A stretch of DNA of 8,257 nucleotides from Planctomycetia bacterium. Its GTDB lineage: Bacteria; Planctomycetota; Planctomycetia; Gemmatales; Gemmataceae. This document shows positions 1 through 6,181 of the stretch, piece by piece; the first letter of the stretch is position 1; the number at the start of each line of letters is the position of its first letter. The notes beneath the pieces are model-generated. The model was given only the letters and a program-made list of their open reading frames with translations, was not told the origin of the DNA and did not search any database. The stretch lies in assembly GCA_005773755.1 (NCBI GenBank), contig SXHE01000301.1, positions 1 through 8,257 on the forward strand, in the 5' to 3' direction. The translations under genes and the position numbers were made by a program.

Positions 1-3000
1 CTTGAAGGTGCAGTTCCGAAACGGCGGTCGTGCCGGTCAACTCGCGGGCGACCGTGCGGAGGGTGTCCGGGTGCCGCGGGTTCAACCCGCGCCAGTGCTT
101 GTGACGGTCGAGTCGGTCGAACACATGGTCGAGCAGCGCCTCCTCCGCGGCGTACGGGCACACGGCCAACTCACCCCGGCGCCACTCGGCCATCGCACGC
201 CCAAGGTTCCGCAAGAAGGTCCGAGTAGTGCCGTCTCCGTGGTCGCCAGTCTCAAACACCGTCAGACTATCGTCCGCGCGCGTTCCGAACTGGATCGACA
301 GTTTCGCGTGCCCGCTGACCTGACGGGGTTCGCCGTGCCCGTGTACGACGAAAGCCCCGTGCAGCGCGAGCAACAGTCCGTGCAGCGCGAGCGAGCGGAC
401 GTAGCCGTTAAACGCGGTGTTGTCTTTGAGCGCACCGAGCGCATCTCTGAGGAGTTCGCCAAACTCAGGCGATTGAAGATGGTCGGCGAGTTGCCGAACC
501 CGTTCGACTGTTAGCAGCGGGTGGTACTCGAGCCTAAGACGTTGCGCATCGGCAAGCAACTGCAGGAACGTGTCAGCGCTGAATTGCTCTCGGAGCCGTT
601 CAAGGCGCTTGGCCAGCGAAGGGGCGCCGTTCGCTGCGATCAGCAATTCGGCCACTGGGCCGGCGACGCTGAAGTTGAGCCCGCGAGCGGCGAGCCGGCT
701 CGCGAGCCGGTATCGGAAGAACTGACCGCGGTGCCACCGGTTCCGCGCGCCATCCTGGGTGATCCGAGCGACTTCCGCCGTAACAAACGCGGACAGGTGG
801 TTGGCGTCCGGCTTGAGGCGCACGCCCTCCGTGTCGATCCGGTAGCCGTACAGCGCGGGCTGATCGCCCTGCGCGTCGGTGAACGCGACGGTCCAGTTCT
901 CTTCCTCCTCGCCGCAGTCACCGAGGCGCAGCGACACGTCGGTGCCCCAGTAGGTGCGGTGAACCCGCAGCCCGGTATCCGTGTTGCCGTGTGTTCCGCC
1001 GGTGAAGCCGACCAGATCGAGCGCGAGCCGCGCAAGTCCGCGAATCGGGTACTTTTTCCCCGGCGACGTTTGCGCCACGAGGGGGAAGCTGAGTAGTTCA
1101 GACCCGGTCTTGTGGTGGACCGGTTTCGACCCGTCCGGCGGGTTCGTCCCCGGCTCGACGTGAACCAGACGCCGGTCGGCGGGCGACCAGTAGTACCGCG
1201 ACTCCCAGGCGAGGCGCCGGGTTTGCGGGTCGCGGGTAAAGCGTCCGAGTTCGCTGAGCTTCACCCACTCGGGCCGGAAAAGGTAGTGGTAGATCAGCCC
1301 CGGCGAGAGCCTGCCGACGACTTCGTCGGGAAGACCTGCGCGAATGTGCGTGTCGAGCGCCTCCGGGGTGTTCCCGATCTTCTGCCGTTCGGTCGGCTCA
1401 ACGATGTCCGCGTCGAGCATCCCGGCCGTGCCCTGGCTGAACATCGGTGCGTACTTGACCGTGGGCGGCGGCACCCAGTGAACCAGCGCGTGCCCGAACC
1501 GTCGGGTCGCGTTGCCCGGGGCGCAGTAGCCGAACGCGAGCGACACGTCGAGCGCGTCGGTGTGCTCGGCGCCGCTGTCGCGGGCGTAGGTCACGCGGAG
1601 CAGCGGCAGGTTGATCGCGTCAAACAACCTGACAGGCACCCACGGCAGGAGCTTGCGCCAGTCCTTCTGTTCGACCACCTGACTGTCCACGTTCTCACGA
1701 ATCACCCGCCAGAGGTCCGCGAGGGTCTTCACCTTCAGTTCTGCGAAGACAGTTTCGCCCAGCGCGAGGCGTAGAAGTCGATCGTCTGCGCGATTCACCA
1801 ACTCGCCCAGCGCCGTGAGGTTCGCGGCCTTCGCTTCGGGCATCGCGATGCCTTCCTGCGCGCACACGCGAGCGACGGCGTCCAGAAGCGCGGCCACCGC
1901 TTGCCCGCGGCGCACGAAGAAGTTGTCGGGGTTCAGCGGAACGTCGAACCCGCCGCCTTCGAGGAGCAGGTCCGGGTGCCGGAAGTACCAGTTGTCCTTT
2001 GCCGAGTAGATCGAGAGTGTGCAGCCTGTGACCGGGCGGTCGTCGGTGCCGCGCCCACCGCGACCCTTGCGCTGGGCGAAGCTCGCGAGGTTCCCTGGCG
2101 CGTAGTGCTGATAGACGAGAATCATTTCGGGGTCGTCGAACCCGACTTCCAGCGAGGACGTGCTGAACACGAGATCCGCGCGGCCCATCGCCTCTTCGAC
2201 CCTGCCGCCGGTGCCGGAGTACACCGGCCGGTCCATGACCGTGAGCGGTCGGCCCGGCGCGTACCCGACCGGGTCGCCGTCGGCCCCTGCCGCGACCTGA
2301 TGCGGGTCGTTCGGGCGCGCCGGGTTTGTACCGAGTTCCGCGGCGGCGAAGTACCAGCACTCGCCTGCGCGGAACGTGTCGCACGCGGTCGGGTTGCCGC
2401 AGCAGGTCCGGCGCGGCCGGCCGGTCGCGGCGTCGGTGGGAAAGCGGCTCGTGCGCAGCCCCGCGAGTCGGTTCTGTTGTTCGGCGCTGCTGTAGTCGTG
2501 GTGCAGTTGTTTCAGGCTGTCGATGGAATCGAAGAAGACCAGCCCGCGGTAGCCGCCGCGGTCGCCGGGGCGCCGACGCATCCCGTGGCTCAGGCACATG
2601 AGCACCTGAATCGTGGCCGCGGCGCCGGCCACCGCGTGCCCGCGCGACTCGACCTCGGGCTGCACGAAATAGAAGTGTTCCCGTGCTCGCGGGTTCTCGA
2701 TCAGTTCGGCCGGTTCGTTGTTCGGGCTGAGTGTGCGGCGCGGCGTGATCTCGGGCACGCTGCTGCGGCTGGCGAGTTGGCCCCACACCGCGGACGGCGC
2801 GCCGAGCGTCGCGCTCATACCCACCGCCAACGGGCGCGCCGGGCGCATGTCTTTGGTGCGCGCGTTCAGTTCACACCGCGCGAGCAACCGGCGGAGCGTG
2901 TAGCCGATCTGCGCGCCTTGGATGTGCGAGTACAAGTGAATCTCGTCCGCAAGCAGCGCGCGCGGCGGCAGGAAGTCGGGCTTGTCACCGAACAGTGCCC

Positions 3001-6000
3001 CGGCGGAGTCGTCGTGCTGCCACTGGCTCAGCGATTCGGCCACCGGAAGGAAGAAATCTGGCGGGTGTGTCTGCACGCGAGTCTTCGACCCGGCCCAGCC
3101 GTCGAAGTTCCACGGACATGCACCGCACGCGAGTCGGTCGTGCCCGTCGTTGCCACCGCCTGGGCGCATTTTCAGCGGTTTCGCGCACGCCGGGCAACCG
3201 AACAGTGGGAACTCGAACCCGGTGTTCACGTCGCCGGGCCAGTTTTCGAGTTGGCCGTTCGGCTGGTACGTCGCGGGCTTGTGCGAGTGTCGCGGCACGT
3301 CCTTCGACTGAAGCCCGACCGTGAGCTTCGCGCCGTCGGGTTGCGCCGCGAAGAGCGCGAGGTACTTCACGAGCCGCTGCGCCTGGTTGTACGCGAGCCT
3401 CACCCGCGGGTAGACCAGTACGGCTTTCGTCCCACGCCGCCCGGCCCGCCGGTCGATCGCCGCGCCCGCGATCAGCGGGAGGAACGCCGCTTCGGTCTTG
3501 CCCGACCCGGTGTCCGCGGTGATGACGAACGCGTCTTCGTTGGTGGCGCCCAAGTACGCGGGCAGAAGGCGTTCGAGCGCGCGCAGTTGAAAGCCCGCGA
3601 CACTCACCGGATCGGTCCATTCCTCTTTGAGCATCGCGTGGAGCGCGTCGAGCGATTGGACCGCGTGCGGCACTTTCGACAACTGCTTCTTGAGCCGGTC
3701 GATGCCGGGCGCAAGCGGTTGGTTCCGCACCGGTTTCGAGCGCGGCACCGACCGCACCTGAACGGCGCGGATCATGTACGGGCGGCGGTCCGCGTCGTCC
3801 GGGCCGAACCGCTGCCGGACGTACCGCACCTCGCGCGCGAGTTCGGCCATCCGGCTGCGGACCGCCGAATCTTCGACCCACAGTAAATAGTGGTGCTGCT
3901 CCAGCCGCGCGAGTGCCGCACGCACTTCTCCGATCGGTCGTTTGAGGGTGTTCGCGAGCCACGCCGGTGTCAGCGCCGTCTCGAACGCGCCGAAGTTGAT
4001 CCGCCGGGCCTCTTCGGTTTCGAGCGCGTTCAGCACGCGGAAGTCGTCGTCACTGAGGTCGTCGTCCGACGGCTCGGGCAGCACTGGGAGGGCCGGCGGG
4101 TTGAACCGGTCGGCGCGGTCGAACCGCTTCCCGTCTTCGGAGAATTGGTAGCTCACCCCTGATGCCGCCAGCGCGCGCAGGATCGGCTCGAGCGCGTCGT
4201 TCGCTTGCCAGTCGGACCACAGGAAGTGGTCGCGGAGGTGTTCGGCGCGCTTGTGCTCGTACCACGTTGCCCCGTCGTCGGGTCGGAGCGAGTCGAGAAG
4301 CGTGTCGAGGTGTGCATTCACCGCCGCAGCCGTACAGGGGTGCGGGATCACGTCTCGTTCGCGCGGGCGCCACACGAGGAAGGGCGTACCTTGAGCCTTT
4401 CGCACTTGGCCGATCGCCGAGAGCTTGCCGGCTTCGACCAGCGCCCGGTACTCGTTGTGGCTCACCTTTCGGTTGAGTACTTTGTCCACTTCCCACGGGG
4501 CGGCGGTGTTCCAATCGCTCTCGCCCGCGAGTTGGCGGATCGCTTCCAGAAGTTGCTGCTGCGCGGGGGTGAGTGCGGGCGCGGGCATCGGCGGGGCTTC
4601 CGTGGGTGCGGGCTGAGCCTCGGTCGGCGGGGCAGACGGTTCGGGCGCCGGGCCGGAGAACCGGCGGACGCGGAGTTCGACCGCCACCGGGCCGGCCGCG
4701 TCGGGCAGCTCGAACCGGGCGACCGGGTCCGTGTCGAGCGCGTACTCGCGCAGCGCGAACGCGCTGTCAAAGGTCCGCTCGTCGGTCGGCGTTACCTCCA
4801 ACAGCCGCCGACTGATGAGCAGCACCAACTTCGACCGCGGCCTTGTTACTGTGACGTTCAGCCGCTCGGGGCTGAACAGAAATTCGGCTTCGGCCGCAGC
4901 AAACTCGGGGTCCGAAACGGCGTACCCGGCGAGGATCACGTCCCGCTCGCGCCCCTGGATGCGATCGACGGTTTCGACCACCGCGCCGGTTCCGCGCGGG
5001 TACCGGGCGAGGTCCGCGCGGAGCGCCGCGTTCTGCGCCCGGTGCGGGGTGACCACCGCGAGCCGCTCGGCCCACAGGTACTCCGGAGTCAGTTCGGGCC
5101 GACCGGGTTCGGGCAAGAGTCGGTCCGCGAGCGCCGCAACCAGTTCGCTCAGCACGCGGCGCTCGAACGGGTTGTCGGTGCCGCACGGCGGGCCGGTGTG
5201 AATGAGCACGCACAGCGGGTGTTCGGGGTCGAGCGCGGCCCGTTGCCATTCGGACAAACTATCGGCCCAGTTCGCGCGCAGTTGCAACCGGCGGTGCGAC
5301 ACCGCGGACGTGTACTCGCCGTCGTAGAAGAGCCTGGCGGGCGGGTCTGTCAGCGGAGCATTGAGGCGGAATGTTTCCGTGAGCCTGAACTCGGGCGCGC
5401 ACCCGCTCTTGAGGAACGCGTACAGCGACCCGCCGAGGTTCCGGCCGTCCGCGGCGGTCGCGTCGGAGGACGCACGCACCGGCGGCAACTGCCGGTCGTC
5501 GCCGGCTACGACGATGCGACCGTCCGGGGCTAACCCGCTCAGCCCGAGTAAGCCTTGAGCAAGAGTGAGTTGTGACGCCTCGTCCACGACGACGAGGTCG
5601 AACACCGGGGCGGTTGGGCCTTCGCCGCCCGAAACCGCGCCGCCGGCGAACAACTTGTACAGCGACCACCCGGTCGCGGCGGCCACCAGCGCGGGCACGT
5701 TCAGCAGTTCGCGCGCGTCCTTCAACTCGTCGGCATCCGAAAGCGGGACCGGCTGTACCTCGTCGGGAAGCACCTGGTCCGGCGGGTTCCCGAAGAACAC
5801 GGCTGTGGTGCCCGGCAGGTGCGCACGCGCGAGCGGAATGAAGTCGTCGAACAGGTTGCCGATCGACTCGCGGGTGAACCCGGTGAACAGGACGCGGCAC
5901 GGTCGCTTCTGTTCGCGAAGGGCGCGCATGAAGCCGCAGACCATCCACGCGAGCAGGTACGTCTTCCCGGTGCCCGGCGGCCCCAATACGAGCGCCGCGC

Positions 6001-6181
6001 GCGTGCCGGCGGATTGCTCCCACGCGTCGCGCTGAGCTTTGCGCAGGGGGCGCGCCGTCAGGTGCTGCTCCGCGAAGGCGAGCCCCGCGAGCCATGCGTC
6101 GCGTTGCCAGTCGGGAAGGGCCGTCGCGAACGTCGCGGGATCGGCCAAGAACGCGCGGAGGGAGGTACGGACGGGATCCAT
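1..6181 (-). CDS. Giant dual helicase: UPF1-like SF1 motor fused to DISARM-type SF2 motor, 3'-partial
   Basis: Reading from ATG at 6181, 2060 codons pass without a stop and the gene leaves the window at position 1. Motor 1 (about 45-460) is superfamily 1, UPF1-like: GPPGTGKT 67-74, VVVDEAS 197-203, GDDRQLPP 227-234, LTETFRLN 267-274, TVDRIQGRERDVI 404-416, RLNVTVTRPRSK 440-451. A Pro/Ala linker (509-540) and two winged-helix-like segments (about 537-612 and 700-775) follow. Motor 2 (about 860-1400) is superfamily 2: DTGSGKTE 890-897, VLVYPRVRLAYNQ 921-933, DEIH 1079-1082, SAT 1123-1125, LVFFDS 1214-1219, SSLEVGFDDP 1342-1351, QRKGRGGRG 1370-1378. Its DEIHLYSHIQGAQIGYTLRRLL recalls DrmA of DISARM. 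Cysteine groups lie at 996-1022 and 1260-1275. The C-terminal 640 residues are poorly recognised. Both motors keep all core motifs, so both should hydrolyse ATP. The start is supported by a good ribosome-binding site and the stop-start overlap. The family assignment of motor 2 is from memory of motif style, not a search. Confidence 0.95.
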   Translation of the reverse strand, partial: MDPVRTSLRAFLADPATFATALPDWQRDAWLAGLAFAEQHLTARPLRKAQRDAWEQSAGTRAALVLGPPGTGKTYLLAWMVCGFMRALREQKRPCRVLFTGFTRESIGNLFDDFIPLARAHLPGTTAVFFGNPPDQVLPDEVQPVPLSDADELKDARELLNVPALVAAATGWSLYKLFAGGAVSGGEGPTAPVFDLVVVDEASQLTLAQGLLGLSGLAPDGRIVVAGDDRQLPPVRASSDATAADGRNLGGSLYAFLKSGCAPEFRLTETFRLNAPLTDPPARLFYDGEYTSAVSHRRLQLRANWADSLSEWQRAALDPEHPLCVLIHTGPPCGTDNPFERRVLSELVAALADRLLPEPGRPELTPEYLWAERLAVVTPHRAQNAALRADLARYPRGTGAVVETVDRIQGRERDVILAGYAVSDPEFAAAEAEFLFSPERLNVTVTRPRSKLVLLISRRLLEVTPTDERTFDSAFALREYALDTDPVARFELPDAAGPVAVELRVRRFSGPAPEPSAPPTEAQPAPTEAPPMPAPALTPAQQQLLEAIRQLAGESDWNTAAPWEVDKVLNRKVSHNEYRALVEAGKLSAIGQVRKAQGTPFLVWRPRERDVIPHPCTAAAVNAHLDTLLDSLRPDDGATWYEHKRAEHLRDHFLWSDWQANDALEPILRALAASGVSYQFSEDGKRFDRADRFNPPALPVLPEPSDDDLSDDDFRVLNALETEEARRINFGAFETALTPAWLANTLKRPIGEVRAALARLEQHHYLLWVEDSAVRSRMAELAREVRYVRQRFGPDDADRRPYMIRAVQVRSVPRSKPVRNQPLAPGIDRLKKQLSKVPHAVQSLDALHAMLKEEWTDPVSVAGFQLRALERLLPAYLGATNEDAFVITADTGSGKTEAAFLPLIAGAAIDRRAGRRGTKAVLVYPRVRLAYNQAQRLVKYLALFAAQPDGAKLTVGLQSKDVPRHSHKPATYQPNGQLENWPGDVNTGFEFPLFGCPACAKPLKMRPGGGNDGHDRLACGACPWNFDGWAGSKTRVQTHPPDFFLPVAESLSQWQHDDSAGALFGDKPDFLPPRALLADEIHLYSHIQGAQIGYTLRRLLARCELNARTKDMRPARPLAVGMSATLGAPSAVWGQLASRSSVPEITPRRTLSPNNEPAELIENPRAREHFYFVQPEVESRGHAVAGAAATIQVLMCLSHGMRRRPGDRGGYRGLVFFDSIDSLKQLHHDYSSAEQQNRLAGLRTSRFPTDAATGRPRRTCCGNPTACDTFRAGECWYFAAAELGTNPARPNDPHQVAAGADGDPVGYAPGRPLTVMDRPVYSGTGGRVEEAMGRADLVFSTSSLEVGFDDPEMILVYQHYAPGNLASFAQRKGRGGRGTDDRPVTGCTLSIYSAKDNWYFRHPDLLLEGGGFDVPLNPDNFFVRRGQAVAALLDAVARVCAQEGIAMPEAKAANLTALGELVNRADDRLLRLALGETVFAELKVKTLADLWRVIRENVDSQVVEQKDWRKLLPWVPVRLFDAINLPLLRVTYARDSGAEHTDALDVSLAFGYCAPGNATRRFGHALVHWVPPPTVKYAPMFSQGTAGMLDADIVEPTERQKIGNTPEALDTHIRAGLPDEVVGRLSPGLIYHYLFRPEWVKLSELGRFTRDPQTRRLAWESRYYWSPADRRLVHVEPGTNPPDGSKPVHHKTGSELLSFPLVAQTSPGKKYPIRGLARLALDLVGFTGGTHGNTDTGLRVHRTYWGTDVSLRLGDCGEEEENWTVAFTDAQGDQPALYGYRIDTEGVRLKPDANHLSAFVTAEVARITQDGARNRWHRGQFFRYRLASRLAARGLNFSVAGPVAELLIAANGAPSLAKRLERLREQFSADTFLQLLADAQRLRLEYHPLLTVERVRQLADHLQSPEFGELLRDALGALKDNTAFNGYVRSLALHGLLLALHGAFVVHGHGEPRQVSGHAKLSIQFGTRADDSLTVFETGDHGDGTTRTFLRNLGRAMAEWRRGELAVCPYAAEEALLDHVFDRLDRHKHWRGLNPRHPDTLRTVARELTGTTAVSELHLQ
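2..1924 (-). other. C-terminal region of the dual helicase, weakly recognised
   Basis: Residues 1420-2060 follow the second motor. LFDAINLPLLRVTYA (1519-1533), FGYCAPGNATRRFGHALVHWVPP (1550-1572) and VFETGDHGDGTTRTF (1975-1989) resemble, in order, conserved stretches that follow the motor in SF2 helicases with DUF1998-type tails (a PG-containing strand, then an acidic-glycine motif). C2008 comes next and could be the first of more cysteines lost with the window edge. No stop is reached, so the true end is unknown. Similarity is by eye; treat the domain name as tentative. Confidence 0.4.
357..392. repeat. 15-bp direct repeat, period 21, within the helicase gene
   Basis: CCGTGCAGCGCGAGC occurs at 357-371 and again at 378-392. 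The 21-base period keeps frame and gives two heptads in the protein, LALHGLL and LALHGAF (residues 1931-1944). It is probably a small in-frame duplication inside a helix rather than a regulatory site. Confidence 0.7.
1982..3604 (-). other. Domain: superfamily 2 helicase motor, DrmA/DUF1998-helicase style
   Basis: This segment holds residues 860-1400 of the dual helicase. Motifs appear in order: Walker A (K895), Ia (VLVYPRVRLAYNQ), DEIH box (D1079-H1082), SAT, motif IV (LVFFDSIDSLKQL), motif V (SSLEVGFDDPEM) and motif VI (QRKGRGGRG, with arginines 1371, 1374 and 1377). The helix after DEIH, LYSHIQGAQIGYTLRRLL, and the long inserts before motif II and between IV and V set it apart from short DEAD-box or RecQ types. 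They resemble the large helicases of DISARM and related DUF1998-linked systems. That resemblance is recalled, not computed. Confidence 0.9.
3116..3196 (-). other. Zinc-ribbon insert in the SF2 motor
   Basis: GCPAC (C996, C999) and LACGAC (C1019, C1022) form C-x2-C-x19-C-x2-C, a standard zinc-ribbon spacing. The ribbon sits between motif Ia and the DEIH box, so it is an insert in the first RecA-like lobe. It could contact DNA or a partner protein. Confidence 0.8.
3857..4573 (-). other. Hinge with two winged-helix-like segments
   Basis: After the linker, residues 537-612 (LTPAQQQLLEAIRQLAG, then EVDKVLNRKVSHNEYRALVEAGKL, then FLVWRPR) and residues 700-775 (FRVLNALETEEARRINFGAFE, then WLANTLKRPIGEVRAALARLEQHHYLLWVED) each show the helix, helix, recognition helix and beta-wing order of winged helix domains. 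A run of acidic residues (DDDLSDDD, 707-714) sits between them. They may bind DNA or pack between the motors. The fold is inferred from pattern alone. Confidence 0.5.
4562..4657 (-). other. Pro/Ala-rich interdomain linker
   Basis: Residues 509-540 of the dual helicase are almost only Pro, Ala, Glu, Ser and Thr (for example PAPEPSAPP and APPMPAPALTP). Such composition marks a flexible, probably unfolded tether. It lies just after the end of the SF1 motor and its short beta tail, and so marks the seam between the two halves of the protein. Confidence 0.8.
4802..6049 (-). other. Domain: UPF1-like superfamily 1 helicase motor
   Basis: This segment holds residues 45-460 of the dual helicase. It opens with a Q-motif-like KAQRDAWEQ (48-56), then Walker A (67-74), motif Ia FTGFTRESIGNL (99-110), Walker B with DEAS (200-203), motif III, the arginine of motif IV (R272), VVTPHRAQ (376-383), motif V and motif VI. 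DEAS with RLNVTVTR is characteristic of the UPF1/DNA2/TM0106 branch rather than UvrD/Rep. No gap or broken motif is seen. Confidence 0.93.

Noticed and set aside
1901..3886. Long plus-strand open frame of 661 codons opposite the SF2 motor
   Set aside because: Its product is Arg/Val/Ala/Glu-rich with no recognisable motif, and it lies fully antisense to codons that spell out helicase motifs. It is a shadow caused by high GC.
4205..5533. Plus-strand open frame of 442 codons opposite the SF1 motor
   Set aside because: It is antisense to the intact motifs III to VI of the SF1 helicase, and no family features are seen in it.
1695..6095. Series of minus-strand open frames (for example 1695-2786, 2985-3962, 5259-6095) that could suggest several small genes or frameshifts
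   Set aside because: All lie in other frames than the continuous 2060-codon frame, which I translated line by line and found free of stops, with motifs in the right order. No frameshift is needed.
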